Counted from the first letter of the stretch, positions 12,627 to 25,487 are shown. The stretch: DNA of 64,000 bases from Ridgeia piscesae (GCA_025642075.2 JAODUO010000064.1:303501-367500); one strand, 5' to 3'. Numbers and translations are program-made. The notes: a model not told the origin generated them from the letters alone.

Positions 12627-13370
12627 TGCGCTCGCCAGAATCAGTATTATACCCCTGATTCAAGGTGAAATGAGAAACGCTCGTTCCAGGTCCGGCTTGG
12701 AATTTATTTCATTGTGAAGAGAGCTCGTCGTCATATATACGACTAAGTAGACAGAGCATTGCGTTGGCAATACATTTTACAATATGACATCAAGGCTTTG
12801 AGATCCCTACTATACTTCGGGACTCCTACAAAACCCCTACATTTTACATGTTTTAAAGTTAGCCGCACAATTTAGAATTCCATAATGAAAATATGAGCAT
12901 CAGTCTCATATTAGTAAAGTAATTTATAAGCCAAAATGGTAGACCGCAATCATCTTCGTACGTATTCGATCTCCCCCTCTCTGCTAAAAACCTCCCCCTT
13001 TCTAATGCCTAATCTATCCCAGATCACCCTGCTTCCTTCTCACTGCACATGCGTAGCCCTGACCGCTTGTAACGATAATTCATATATTGTCCTTCAAAGG
13101 GTTATCAGTTATCCCAGATCACTCTGCTTCCCTCACATCCGTAGCTAACTGCACATGCGTAACCGTGACCGTTTACAAACGTCGGTCCTACGTATCATCC
13201 TCCAGAGTGGGTCAGACCACCCCTAACCCGCAGCTGAGCAATTAATCATATACAAGGTTGACCGGACTGGTACCGGCAGTCGCTATTCCTCTCCTTCGTA
13301 CAAACAATTCTGTCTGTGTAAACGGGCGTTAGCCCTTTCCCTGTGATTATATAAATTGTCTGAGTAACGT
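12627..13370. other. No gene seen: unassigned DNA with an internal duplication
   Basis: A block of about 60 bp starting atcccagatcaccctgcttc (13015) recurs diverged at about 13110, including the string actgcacatgcgta. A tatataaa-like box occurs near 13346. No coding pattern is recognised. An eroded LTR is possible but unsupported. Confidence 0.4.
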
Positions 13371-13371
13371 G

Positions 13372-13542
13372 TTTCTACATGTCTCAAATCGTAGCCAATA
13401 CACTCTGATAATATATCTAAATATTACAATTCTACATGTCTCAAATCGTAGCCAATACACTCTGATAATATACCTAAATATTACAATTCTACATGTCTCT
13501 AATCATAGCCAATACATTCTGGTAATATACCTAAACATTACA
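13372..13542 (+). repeat. 57-bp tandem repeat, 3 copies
   Basis: Three near-identical units begin ttctacatgtctcaaatcgt at about 13373, 13430 and 13487. The third is the most diverged. Confidence 0.9.
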
Positions 13543-13555
13543 ACGCAAGAGGTGG

Positions 13556-13716
13556 TTCTTTACAACCAGGGCCGACTTCGATTGAGCTACTTGAGTAACT
13601 CGCATAACCCGAGGCCCAATCGAACAACCGCGATCACTCGAGCACGTGACCATTTTTGACCTAGATTAGCAAAGTGAATCTTCAAGGCCGCTACTCGACT
13701 TTTAACGCCCTGCCTG
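13556..13716 (+). mobile_element. MITE end (same family as 29246-29742)
   Basis: It begins ggccgacttcgattgagcta and then shares about 150 bp, in inverted orientation, with 29600-29742. Only one terminus is present, so this is a solo or truncated copy. Confidence 0.65.
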
Positions 13717-13779
13717 CAAGGACCGGGGCCAGTATATGGAAGAAGAAGAAGAAGAGTAGTTCATGAACTACTCAGTCTA

Positions 13780-14230
13780 CTAATATGTGATATTGGCGAT
13801 ACATGTTTGACGTCCATCAAGTTATATTCCGTGTTGGAATCCCGGTATTGCCGAATCGGCATGTAGGCATGTTTCATCAGGGGTCGCTGCGGCTGATTAA
13901 TTACGTCAGTACCAGTTTTCACTACCCTTGGCTTAGCCTCGATTGCCCATGTTCCACGAGGTGGCAGCACTGTTTTGGCTTGGAAGAGTAATGTTACGTT
14001 GCCACCAGGGCGGCCTTACCCTAGAATATGGTAGAGACGCTATCGGCTATCAGGTCAACTATGACATAAAACTAAAATAAAGATATACTTTTATATGATA
14101 ATACAATACTATTAAAAAAGTTTTCAACATTAAGCTTTTATATTCACACAAAATAATTGTAAATACCAATGTGCAGTTATTTATGATGCAGGAATTATTT
14201 TAGGATTTACCTCGATTACTCCAATTGGAC
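13780..14230 (+). mobile_element. Dispersed element, copy with a single 48-bp core
   Basis: The block starting ttggcgatacatgtttgacg and ending near the string acctcgattact at about 14225 is homologous to 53928-55910. At about 14000-14035 it holds one copy of the ~48-bp core (gttgccaccagggcggcctt) that is amplified about 34 times in the other copy. An inverted partial copy lies at 14396-14522. No coding sequence is seen. Confidence 0.8.
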
Positions 14231-14295
14231 TCAAACTGAAATTGATCAGCAGACGAGCTTGGATTAGTGTGAATAAATACATCAATAAAATCATA

Positions 14296-14537
14296 ATCAG
14301 CGCTTCGTAGGGTTTCACTGGCTTTTTATCAGTATTATTATACGATATGACTGAAATAAATATATAAATAAATAATGAAGAATATATATATATACATATA
14401 GTTTTATGTCATAGTTGACCTGATAGCCGATAGCGTCTCTACCATATTCTAGGGTAAGGCCGCCCTGGTGGCAACGTAACATTACTCTTCCAAGCCAAAA
14501 CAGTGCTGCCACTTGAACATGAAATATATATAATTTC

Positions 14538-14616
<79 letters not shown>

Positions 14617-14711
14617 ATATTATATATAATTTTCATTTCATTATTTATTTATATATTCACGGGCTTTTTACTGATAAAAAGCCCGTGAAACCATACGAGG
14701 CGCTGATAAAA
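14296..14711. mobile_element. Nested foldback with (AT)n and terminal hairpin
   Basis: Bases about 14298-14335 and about 14655-14710 are inverted copies (atcagcgc, ggtttcac, ggctttttatcagt). Between them lies a minus-strand copy (14396-14522) of the dispersed element at 13945-14095, then an (AT)n tract at 14538-14622. The right edge holds a perfect 11-bp stem with a ctga loop (14661-14686). The insert appears nested inside a foldback element. Confidence 0.7.
14538..14622. repeat. (AT)n microsatellite
   Basis: Pure AT of about 80 bp. Confidence 0.97.
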
Positions 14712-14780
14712 AAACGTGAAGCGTGAACCTACAGTCACGACACCATTGACAGAGATGTCAACTCAGCCTTATCCAAGCCA

Positions 14781-15536
14781 TCAGTAGCCGCTCGGTTGCC
14801 GGAAAATCCCCGTCTCGTGAATGTCAACACAAGCGGTGTCACCTGTCTCCGGCACAACGGCGGCGAACACTACCCTGCTATCAATAGATGTGTAATCTCT
14901 CACGGACATGTTCACCCTTTGTTAGTTCGCAGATGCCGCACACACCTTTAGAATTGTTTGTTGTGCTATGTCTGCGCTTGTTGCCAACGTCCTGCTGTCT
15001 ATATCAACCAACACATTTCATGGTGTCTGATGAGCGTCCTCGTTAGGCGCCTTAACCGGACGTTTGGTTCATCCCACAGCACCAAAAAGTGGCCCACTTC
15101 GGCACTCGAATTCGACTCCAATCGAACGAGTCGGACCTCTTACCCATCTAATGTTTGAGAATAGGTTGAGGTCGTCTTCAATATACACCCCGTAGACTTT
15201 CGGAGATTTAGAAAGTCGCAACGAAAATTGACACCAGCACTGCCCTGTCCCGTCAAATGACAGCGACGAGCCGTGCTGTGCCACCGGCTTACGGCCTAAA
15301 CTAGAGCTCCGCGGATATTTATCAGCGGCATCGCTACCGTCATTCTGGTGCCAGGGTCAGACGAAAGCGGAGTCGTGCTGAAGCCCAGATTCAGCTGTAG
15401 TTTTGACTAGCCTCAACGGGGTTCAACCGGAGGCTTGGATGTCCCCCATACCTATATCTCTAGCGCCGCTCCAGCTGAAATTAAGCGTTACTAGCAACTC
15501 AAACGGTTCGTAAATAAACGCGGCAAAAGGTCGCTA
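14781..15536 (-). pseudogene. Possible decayed coding sequence, unrecognised
   Basis: One minus-strand frame can be followed for about 252 codons with five internal stops and no frameshift needed: TGA at 15425, 15359, 15071 and 15020, and TAA at 14924. The composition looks protein-like, with stretches such as YEPFELLVTLNFSWSGARD and DIDSRTLATSADIAQQT. I recognise no family. About 12 stops would be expected by chance, so the signal is only modest. A CR1 3' fragment abuts its upstream side. Confidence 0.3.
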
Positions 15537-15700
15537 GTAACAAGATTTAACCAGATTTAACCAGAGTTAACCAGATTTAACCAGATTTAACAAGATTGCC
15601 ACGTAGAGAATTAACTCTAGATGGCAGGTGGTCAAGGAAGCCCTTTGGCTTATCGACAACCTATCTAAGTGTATCCCACCCTTCAGAGGTATCCATATAT
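15536..15700 (-). mobile_element. CR1 3' end fragment
   Basis: The reverse complement carries the 3' UTR block ccacctgccatctagagtta and a tail of repeated ttaaatctggttaaatct units, matching the 3' end at about 12380-12515 of the full-length copy. It is strongly 5'-truncated. Confidence 0.85.
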
Positions 15701-16739
15701 GTTGATTTAGTAATGCCCCATGCGGAGTCTTTTGTGGGTCTACCTACTGCAAGTCGTCGTTCTAAGTTTATGTAATTGTTGCGAAATCACGGGACAGTTT
15801 CACTAAGATAAAGAGTTATTAAAAAAAATTCACCCTTAATCAAAAGTCTTATTAAATTAAAGGAGCTTTTTTCAAAACACACACATCCACTGCCGTATTA
15901 CTGATGACACCATTTCCATTACACACCAGCATCACTGACCTGTTATTGTGTTGAATTTTTTCGGGTGTACAAAAGTCACTGTTACGGAGCAAAATCAATT
16001 TGAAAGAGAAAAATTGGGCTTACGACCTCTTAATAACGTTAGTGAAATGTGCTCCAGACGCAGATTGTGTTGCGAGATCAGAGGCAGATTGCAATATAAA
16101 CGAAATCAAGCGACGGAGGACAATTGGAATGAAATCAACATGAAAACTGTCAATGCCGAGGCTAGCTAGCCTCATTGAATGATGTTTACAGAGTTTAATA
16201 AGCACTCACACTGAGAGTCTTGTGTCATGTTTGATGACGTAGATACATACCACTACACTCTCAGTGTAACCAGATTTCCATATCTGATTAAAAAATGGCA
16301 GCTACCCGCATGGTTGAATAGATATTAATTCTCACACTGACGCATTGAGCTACGTCATCTGGGACACAGAAGTAGGACCACTGCAGAACACCTGTTTTAA
16401 TATGTTTGCTATTGAAACATTTTCACCCAGCCGCGCTATAATTTCACAATCTCCGTTTTCGTCTCCGCTCCACCGGTGACAAATATCGGACGGCGAGGCT
16501 TTTGTGCGGTTCAACATTGTACGCAACTGCGCGCCATTATTGCGGGATACACATTTTGTCATCGGCAAAATTCCAGCGGCAGCTCATTCTCAGTTATATT
16601 CTTCATCATGCTACAAGATGTTTTTCGCGAAAACGAGCTATGTACGTGTGAACTCCCGGTTTTGAACTGATGGAAAGGCATTCAAACTGCAGCGCCTGAA
16701 CGTTAAGATCACTGTTCTAGAACTACTTGTGCGAGGCGT
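15701..16739. other. No gene seen
   Basis: This is unique-looking DNA. Short reading frames (up to 73 codons) show no family motifs, repeats or tRNA-like folds that I recognise. Confidence 0.5.
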
Positions 16740-18500
16740 ATCGTTTGATAAATATTGTGCTGTTATTGCATAGTTAATCTATGACATTAAGTCACACAGT
16801 CGCTCAACCCCTAAGTCGCTCACTCACTCACTCACTCACTCACTCACTCACTCACTCACTCACTCACTCACTCACTCACTCACTAATTGACACACTCATT
16901 CGCTCTCACTTAGTCTCTGCCTTAGTCTCTCACACAGTCTCTCACTCAATCAACCACTCATTCACACACTCACCCACTAACTCACACACTCACTCACTCA
17001 CTCAGTTTCTCCCTTTGTCATTCACTCAGTCTCTCACTCAATCTACCACCCAATCACGCAGTCACTCAGTCAATCACTCTGTCATTTACTCGCTCAGTCT
17101 TTCACTCAGTCACTCATTCAGTCACTCATTCACTCAGTCACTCAATCATTCACCCATTCTCTCACTCACCAAGTCACCCATCAAATTTGCAGTATGCATA
17201 TGTGCATGCGTGCGTGCATGGTTGCATTCATGTCAAATCACATTTACCGGCTACAGTGATCAGCCGGGGGGGTAGGGTCGGAGAGTTAGCAGTCGGAGCT
17301 GTCTAACAATCGTATCTCTCAGGTCATTGATCCGATCTGGCAAATGTAACAGGTGGAACGTGTTTGTGTGTGTGCAATAGCCGCAGTTTGCCTCAGGCCA
17401 ATACTTAACACATGTTCTGTACGAATAATTAATCGATTAGATTTTGTTAGAGTGACAGCTACCTACTTAACGAGTGGCTGCAGGGCTGACCAAGGAAACT
17501 GTAGAATTTTCGTTATACAGTTTGGTGCATCTATAGTGAACTTTAATGCAGTCATTGGCCGTCAAATGCGCCTCATGCAATTCCACTATGCAGGAGAATA
17601 ACACAGATAATGACAAATGTATATTCGTAGTGTCACATTGAGCAGCACAGTTAAAGTATATCCATATTTTTCATGCTACTAAATTGGTACTATTGGCAAG
17701 CCGACGTGGGATTCACAACAGCGGATGTTACAGTGGCAATTAAAGAGGCAGGGGCAGTGTATTCTTTAGAAAACTGACTGCTGTCGGCAGCGATGTCGTC
17801 GATGTTCCAGCAATAAGCAGCAACACTGTCGATGACCCAGTAGTCGGCAGCAATACTGTCAATGATCCTGCAGGTGGCAACAATGCGTATTCAAAAGTAA
17901 CAGTGTAGAAAGTTGCTCCAATTCACTTAGCTCTGTGTGTGAGTGTCTGATTTAATCGCATGTGGGTATCTGTTTTCATGCGTCTTCATGCATTATGTGT
18001 TGAATGGTATAATACCTCCCATAAGTCGGGGAATTGTTCCATTGAACAACTAACGTTTCACCCTATTCAACCGACTTCAACGAGCTGTGAACTCGGCCGC
18101 ACGACTCGTCAACCGATTCAAACGACGAGAACACGTCCGTAATACCTTTTATGAAATGTCCCCGTTGGCTGCCAGCCATGATGGTAACTCTAATCAAGAT
18201 CACGCACCTACATATTTAAGATCGTGCATGTATCTGACTCGTGTTACGAAATATGTGTGCGGTACTAATTCTGGAGCAGATGTTTCCTCCCGTGCCAAGG
18301 CGAGTGCGCCGTGGTTGAGTGGTTGTGAGGCTCTGACGTATTCGTTGCTGATTCCATAGCACGATAATACCGGTGACAGCCATACAATTTGTTGCAACAA
18401 CGACACTGATTTCAAAAATGGTCACAGGGAACTTGCATAAGTGCCAACAAGGAAGTAGCCAGTAGCTACACTCTATTGGACACTCCAGACGTCTTGTCTG
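16740..18500 (+). repeat. Decayed third copy of the duplicated segment
   Basis: The order matches 760-2330 of copy A: the cact-rich block (16800-17180), the 30-bp repeat units (17790-17885), the ctcagctctgtgtgtgagtg block (about 17926) and the LINE relic with NSAARLVNRFKRREHV (18080-18350). It is much more diverged than copy B, which begins directly after it at 18532. That order suggests an old tandem array. Confidence 0.7.
16812..17180. repeat. (CACT)n tetranucleotide array, degenerating rightward
   Basis: Pure cact repeats run from about 16818 to 16885 and are followed by increasingly diverged units to about 17180. The His-Ser-Leu-Thr reading frame across it is a by-product. Confidence 0.95.
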
Positions 18501-19437
18501 CTCCGTCGACGTCCAAGTATGTCAGTTGGCCTGTGACTAGACGTAAGCGTCATTCCATCTGACTGAAAGCAACTGGGCTGCATCGTTCTGCACTTTCGTC
18601 GATATAGTATATAGTCAGCTTGAAATGTATCACCACGTCGCAGATATCAATTGACGATCTGACACATTCGCAGGTATGTAACACGTATATCTAATCTCTT
18701 GCTTACAAGGGGCGACGTTGAACGTATCCATACACAATTGGCATGCTATTCTAGAGTAGCTGTTTCCACCAGACAGAACAAATGTATTTATGGCAGAGGC
18801 ATAGCCGAGGGTTGGGGGTCATGCCTCCCTTCCAATCCCGAACAATGACAATGTACAGGGGATATAACAATCTCTGTGCAGGACTTCCCATCCCAGTCCT
18901 ACCCTTTGGTAAAACAAGTGTCATAATTCCCTAGTAGATCAAAACAAGGATACAAAAGTAATTTTTACTAACTATTTTTTACTAATGTTTACTTTGACTA
19001 AAGTCAAGTTGCGCGCTGTAGCCAAAGCAATGTATCTAATCGGTTTCCACTGGGTAATTGGACCTTCCTACCGTGAATATGTTTACTAAGCAGCACAACT
19101 TTACACGTTAATTACTGTTTCGTCTGTAGGTTTGAGGTATGTACATGACGAATATGGTGGACATTAAGTAGGAGCTTTAGGTTCTAGTTTCTAGTATTGT
19201 GTCATCTTTCTCTTAGCTTCTTACTTTGACAGCTACTTTGACTATAGTTAATGATCTTATATATTTATCAATTAATGTTTATGACTTCTTTTAATGATTG
19301 ACCCTATTAAGCGCCTTTGAGCAGTTTAGATTAATGTTCGCATTATTATATCACTGTGAATGGTGTTGTTAAACTAGCAGCCACATTGTGCAGTATATTT
19401 GGTTGTCATCTCGTTATTTATTTTAAACGAGCTGTGC

Positions 19438-19439
<2 letters not shown>

Positions 19440-19473
<34 letters not shown>

Positions 19474-19722
19474 CATATTTATACATATATATATACATAT
19501 GTATATATATATATATATGCATATAATTATGTGTGTATATATATACATATATACGTATATATATGCATGTATATACTTTATAGTATATATATATACATAC
19601 ATATTATATATATATAATATATATATGTATACACATAGTATATATGTATTATATAGCTATATAGTATGTAATCTATATACACATACACACACCCACACAC
19701 ACGTATATATATGCATGAATAT

Positions 19723-19779
<57 letters not shown>

Positions 19780-19841
19780 TATATAGCTATAAAGTATGTA
19801 ATATATATATACACACACCCACACACCCACACACCCTCACA

Positions 19842-19875
<34 letters not shown>
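19440..19875. repeat. Compound AT/GTAT/CA and (CACG)n microsatellite
   Basis: Alternating AT with tatg and tacac variants covers about 19440-19830, followed by about eight gcac units at 19842-19875. Confidence 0.95.
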
Positions 19876-19876
<1 letters not shown>

Positions 19877-19884
19877 TGTGCTGC

Positions 19885-19975
19885 CGTGTCAGACCTTGGG
19901 CAATTCTTTCACTCTACTTTGCACCAGTTCCTTCAGTTGTACGATTGAGTACCTGGCTATAAACAATGGTCGAGT
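19885..19975 (+). mobile_element. SINE body fragment
   Basis: The string accttgggcaattctttcac, the following gcaccagttc and gagtacctggctata match the body of the SINEs at 36483 and 30307 (minus). The tRNA head and 3' tail are missing. Confidence 0.6.
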
Positions 19976-20341
19976 AACAAGAGTAGGCTAATCGAAGTCG
20001 GCCTACTTGTACGAAACATATTGTTTGCTGAAGACTGTGCTGTCATTACATAGACAATCGATGATATTAAGGCACTGACTCACCCACTTACTCACTCACT
20101 CATTCTCTCACTCACGCTCACACAAGTACTCAGTCGCACACTTGCTAACTCGAATACCACAGCTAGGTCTATTCAAAGTGTTACATTGAGGAGTACAATT
20201 AATGTAGAGACATATGTTTTCATGTGTTTTATATTGCTATTATTTAAATTTTTGCTATCCGTCGTGCAGAGTGTACTGCATTTAGGAGAGTGATAATGCT
20301 GTCGATGATCCAGAAGTCGGCGGCAATGTTGTTTTTGATCC

Positions 20342-20518
<177 letters not shown>

Positions 20519-21411
20519 TATGTGATCCAGCGGTACTGTTGTTGATGATCCAGCAATTGGCAGCAATGCTATAGATGACTCAGCAGTCGACAGCAGCAAT
20601 GCTGTCAATGATCCAGCATGCGGCTGCAAGATGTCTTTATAAGTAAGTGTTGACCGCTGCTCAGGGTCACTCAGCTCTGTGTGTGAGTGCGTCCTTTAGT
20701 CACTGTTGGATTATGTGTAAAAAAAGGATTTCATGCATTATTTGCTTAATACTTCTTTGACTTAATACTTCCCAAGGAAGACTGAACATTTTTCGATTGA
20801 ACAAGTTAAGTGTAACCTTATCCAACCGACGTCAACGAGCACAGAACTCGGCCACACGACGCGTCAACCGACTCAGACGGCGAGAACACGTAGCACCTTT
20901 CATGAATATCTGCGTTGGCTGCCAATCAGAATACGAATTATAATCAAGGTAACACACCTACGAATTTACAGTCGTGCATTCATCTGACTATGATCACCTC
21001 AACTCTGCTATTAACACACAAAGTGGCACAGTTGTTTCTCCCCGTGCCAAGGCATATTCGTTGTGGTTGGATGGTTGAGTGGCCAAGCGTATTCTTCGCA
21101 GATTTCACATTATGATAATATAAGTGACGAGCCACTCAATTTGTTGAACCCATGACACTGATTTAATCAATGTTGAAAGAGGAATGTGCGTAGATTACAA
21201 TCAGGAAGTAGTTAGTGACTACGTTCTATTGACAATTGACAGCTGTCTGGCGGGGGCGAGTTACACCTACGTTGAGACTTTATTATTTACAAAAATATTT
21301 TAATACCCATGAAAATGTTTATCAAGTTGGAAGTATGTTATTCAAGTAAACTTTTCAGGCACCATCGGCGGCCTTCACCAGGAATCACCTAGCGAGCAGT
21401 GACAATTCAGT

Positions 21412-21452
21412 TCCTGATGAAGGCCGCTGATGGTGGCTGGAACGTCGGTGTG
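21412..21452 (+). ncRNA. Hammerhead-like motif, copy B (mutated core)
   Basis: CTGATGA (21414-21420) and the stem II region match the motif at 2477, but the GAAAC box reads GGAAC here, which would be expected to disrupt the catalytic core. It sits in the same palindrome (about 21350-21450). Confidence 0.45.
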
Positions 21453-22136
21453 ATTAGAAACTACTAGTTGCGTAAATATTGCTTGAGTATTTTAATACCG
21501 AATCAGTTATTCATTTATATTCATTTTATTTAATTTTGCAAAGTTATTTGTCGCAAATTAACGCGAGACAAAATAGATTTTTGTGCCATGTTTTGATAGG
21601 AAGCGCAAATTACGTGACCATATTCTGTGACAGTGATATAAACAAACGTATTTTTGTAATGTATTATACGAAATTTTAAGCAACTCTTCACAATGATCAC
21701 CATCACTGTTAAACAACAGACTGTGGCATTAATGTCAAGAATGATTTTGCGCTTCGTTGCACATTGATTGTTTTACAGTTGTGGCGCATGCGCAGAAACG
21801 TCACCCGGATAGTTTGTAACGCCTGGAAAAAAGTAAGCGAGACAGAGTCTTGTGCGTGAGCGCGCAGCATATTGCGGGGAACATTGAAACAATAGAACAT
21901 TTCAGACCACGTTTATTTTACAAACTAGGCATATGACCTGCTATAATTTATCTATGCGGAAACACTTGGGTTGGGTTTGTTGAGTGGAGGGATTCATATG
22001 TTGAACATTTCGTATGTGGTCTATATTCAATGTTAATAATAATGCCAACAGTACATTGGGTAGATTTTAGTTTAAACAATTTGAGGTTTGGTCACATTCC
22101 ACCTCCAGTGCAGACGATTGTAGAAACGCTCCCTAG

Positions 22137-22142
<6 letters not shown>

Positions 22143-22218
<76 letters not shown>
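22143..22218. repeat. (AT)n microsatellite
   Basis: Pure AT, the counterpart of 3214-3337. Confidence 0.97.
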
Positions 22219-22221
<3 letters not shown>

Positions 22222-22499
22222 TACCATATTATAGACGTGGCTTTATCTGGACAAATGTGATTTCTCTAGTTAACAAGCCGAGTAACGCAGCTGAAATATT
22301 TATCAAGAGCAGTGGGAATAGGACCTTGGGACCAGTTTTCAAAATATTTGACGCAGTGAATGCTTTCCCCCCAAGCATCGCTGACTAACTCGTGATCGTC
22401 TAGAAATAGACGTTTTGACGTAGGCCCAACGCTTGTCGATTAATTGGCATCTCTGACTTTCTTACATAATTTTGGTTATGCAACTCGACGTGTCTATAG

Positions 22500-23545
22500 C
22501 GCGCCACGATCAAATCATACCGCCAATAGTCCTATACAGGTGGATCTGAATGACTGGGCCGGTGAGTTGGCCTGCGGTGTGAGTAGTGACGTAAACTACT
22601 CTAGCCCACAAGAATGACTACTCGCTGGATGCGTCCCTCCAGATAGCGCCTCGCCAACAAAGCTGTAACGCAACTGAAGCCGACGGATCATTATGTTGTG
22701 GTTGACAATGCCAAAGGCCGCACTGAAGTCAATCAGAACAAGTGTCGTGCCTTGTCTATTGTCCATAGCGGCTTTCATGGCATTTATTACACACAACAAT
22801 GCTGTTTCTGTCGAATGGTTCTTCCTGTAGGCCGATTGGAAACAATCTTGCATTCGCTGTTCGGAAATATGAGAGAGAATTCTTCTTGCAACCACTTTCT
22901 CGATGACTTTTGCCAAGTGGCTTAGATTGCTGATTGGGCGGTATGAGTATGTCCTTGTTGAGCAATGGCCTGACAATTGCGTGCTTAAGCAGTGCAGGCT
23001 AGATTGCGTTCTCGAGTGAAGCGTTAGTAACATATGTGACGATAGTACCATACTTTCCACGTTGTCACTTAGTTGTTTAATTGGTAGTGGGTCGAGTATG
23101 CATGTTTTACCCGCAATGCCAAGAATACTAGACATTTCGGCGGTTATAGTTGGCTCGAACACTTCGATGGATGCAGTAAAAAAACAAGGGGTTTCGCCAG
23201 GTTCCGGGTCAACGGCAGTAGTGCGGTGTAAATTAACCAGTTATTTGTCGATCTTTTCTTGGAAGAAACGCGAGAATGTATCACAACCATCCACCATTGA
23301 GCAAAATTCAGGAAGCTGCAATCGTTGGACGTCAAATGATCTAAGAATGCTACATATGTTCTTGTTATTAGCGTTCTGTAATTGTCCGCGATAGTGTTGG
23401 GTTTTCTTCCTAGCAATCACTGTAGTGCAGTCGTCGCGAGCTGTGATGTATATTTGGCGATGTAATGCAACCAACGCCTCAACGTTTACAAAATAAATAT
23501 ATACATTTATCCCCTGCTGATGTTCAATGTGAATATAATACATAC
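22500..23545 (-). mobile_element. LINE ORF2 fragment (L2/Rex-like) with RT motifs
   Basis: The minus strand gives, in order, the pre-RT linker (DVQRLQLPEF, FSRFFQEKIDK), CILDPLPIKQLSDN, YSYRPISNLSHLAKVIEK, FQSAYRKNHSTETALL and TLVLIDFSAAFGIVNHNIM. A strongly eroded counterpart of the GVPQGSVLGP motif follows near 22560. The conserved Asp of SAAFDTVDH is Gly. Several frameshifts are present. The endonuclease and C-terminus are missing. Confidence 0.8.
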
Positions 23546-24059
23546 TGGCAGAACCCTGAGCTGTCGATAAAGGTCATTTAATAATTGTACTAACAAAATA
23601 TAAAACCATGATACTGTAACAGGTTAGCAGCCAGATTTTCAACAGGAAAATACAACATATATGCATAGCTGCTAACTGCCTATACAATGATGCTCATAGC
23701 TGAAGTAAACAATTATCAAATGACAATGTAAAAGTAGCAAAGGTGTGGACAATGATATACCCCACCCCCACCCCAGGGCTTCTGCTGAACATTTTAGAAG
23801 AAATATGCCGTACTGGAAACCGCGAGAATACGATTTGTACCTGAGCCATATATAAGGCGAGGGAATACAAAGAAACGACTGAACCGGGCTACATCGAATG
23901 GCAATCATGCTGTACCAAAACAATTGCTAATGTCGACAGTTAGATAAGAAAGGGCAGTCATGCTGCAACGACAACTATAAGGCCCAGAGCGAAAGCAACT
24001 GAGAATACAAAAAGTGCTAGGGTGGAATTGGTCTGTCAGGCTTAGCATTAATCGTACCC
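23546..24059. other. No gene seen
   Basis: AT-moderate DNA with no coding or repeat signature that I can name. Short strings like gcagtcatgctg at 23900-23970 resemble the hairpin units that follow. Confidence 0.4.
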
Positions 24060-24232
24060 AAAACGGTAAGGTAAAGCCTTACTAATGAAGGTAGAACGTC
24101 GTGGACGCCAGTCATGCTGAAGCGTTCACGTTCTAGATCGAATGGTAAGACAAAGGTAATTACTAGAAAAATGTAATACAGGCAGAATGTCGTGGACGCC
24201 AGTCATGCTGTATCGTCCACGTTCCTGCCCAT
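24060..24232. repeat. Two diverged hairpin units next to the recombinase ORF
   Basis: Units at about 24090-24140 and 24180-24225 share tcgtggacgccagtcatgct. In each, the left part (gaacgtcgtggacgc or similar) can pair with a right part (gcgttcacgttc or cgtccacgttc). They lie just beyond the truncated end of the recombinase frame and could be terminal structures of that element. Confidence 0.45.
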
Positions 24233-25184
24233 AGCAAAGATTTTGTGAGATACTGGCAAAGGTAAGTACGGCACTGGGGAAGAATTAGTGAAAGCAAACA
24301 ATGTGCCGACAAAGGTACCCCGAAGTTTCAGAAATTTTGAGAGTGCGTGTACTGGACAATATGCGTCACTGGTTTGAGAAATAGTTAAAGTAACTGGTTG
24401 TCCAGAAGTGTTGTGCTTAAAGTGCATATGACTAAAACAATGCCTGTGTTACAAATGGTAACATCTGAACATTTAATGATGGAGTGACTGTGATTGTGAC
24501 GGGAATGCGTAGAAATGCATGAAATGCCAAGAGAAACATGCTTTGTCGGAGAAGTCGCAAATAAGCAGAGGAAGCAATAAATTGAGTAGCATCCACAAAT
24601 TTCCGAAGGATGGACAAACTGATCGGAAGTCGAGTGTCTGGAGTACCCGACAACTTCTTTGCTCCTACTAATAATTTGTTGATGACGAAAACCTGGGTGG
24701 GATTGACTTTGCCGGCCAACTTATGAACGTATGATATGGCAGACATGTAGGTCATTAAAGTAACTTGTGCATAACGTTGAGAGGGACGATGTGCAATAAA
24801 TGCCCCTAAACACAAGCAGACGCAGGGAAAACGTGAACCACTGGAAAATGAAACCTGCAAAAATTTGCGTGAGATGAAATGGCTTGGCGATATGCCCGTT
24901 TCGTACCAAATGATAAGGCAGCGTTCAGAAGAGTGTGCAGCATTGGTGCCGAAGCTGTAATGTCCGTGGCAGTCGTGTGGGGGGGGGGCAGCTGGAGCCA
25001 AAGTATCAACTGTCATGTGGCTGTTAAGGGATTCGCCCAGGAACAGGGAGTTAAGTGCACCGGTAACTACACTGTCCAGTGGGTCATTTGCCAATGCATC
25101 ATAGCGGGGCAGCGTCACCGGAGAAGCAACAGGGACATACCCATGTAGGGCATGGTCATTTGGTAGAGGTGGGGTCGCACTCAT
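24203..25184 (-). pseudogene. Tyrosine recombinase, frame-shifted and truncated
   Basis: These enzymes cut and join DNA through a Tyr nucleophile. The N-terminal SAM-like part is visible across two frames (ALSFGTKRAYRQAISSHANF, then TLMTYMSAISYVHKLAGKV, then LLVGAKKLSGTPDTRLPISL). The catalytic domain starts with MFLLAFHAFLRI, where the expected GE after LRI is lost at a frame break. It continues with HFKHNTSGQPVTLTI and CPVHALSKFLKLRG. The C-terminal His-x-x-Arg and the Tyr are not found before the frame ends at 24203. The ORF is therefore inactive. The ATG at 25184 overlaps the end of the preceding ORF. Confidence 0.75.
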
Positions 25185-25487
25185 CGAGAAGTTGCTTCAG
25201 GACCTCCCGAGACACAAGGGCCACCATGTCAGTCATGATGGTCGTGGCAATGCCAAGGGCAACAGTCACGTCAGGGCTGGCGGCAGCAGCGCGAACGGTG
25301 CGGCGACTCCTGTTAGAAGGTACGGGGACCTGGCCTCCTCCTCCGCTACCCGATTCAAGAGGGCAGAGTGACGCGGAGACGTGTGACGAACCGTAGATCG
25401 TCGCAACGCAGATGCCCGACCACGCTTCATACTGCAACAGGGCAACAAAAGGCCAGACAGCACATCGAAACGGTCACAACAGGGCAT
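25156..25487 (-). pseudogene. Short ORF upstream of the recombinase, unrecognised
   Basis: Two minus-strand frames give a Ser/Arg/Pro-rich stretch and then TVALGIATTIMTDMVALVSR before a TGA at 25156. The recombinase ATG lies inside its last codons in another frame. Its position would suit the end of a gag-like or adaptor protein of the element. I recognise no domain. Confidence 0.35.

Noticed and set aside
13320..13372. Promoter with TATA-like box (tatataaa)
   Set aside because: AT-rich context and no downstream gene; such strings occur by chance here.
16781..17275. 164-codon Ser/His/Thr-rich protein
   Set aside because: Translation of a degenerate (CACT)n array.
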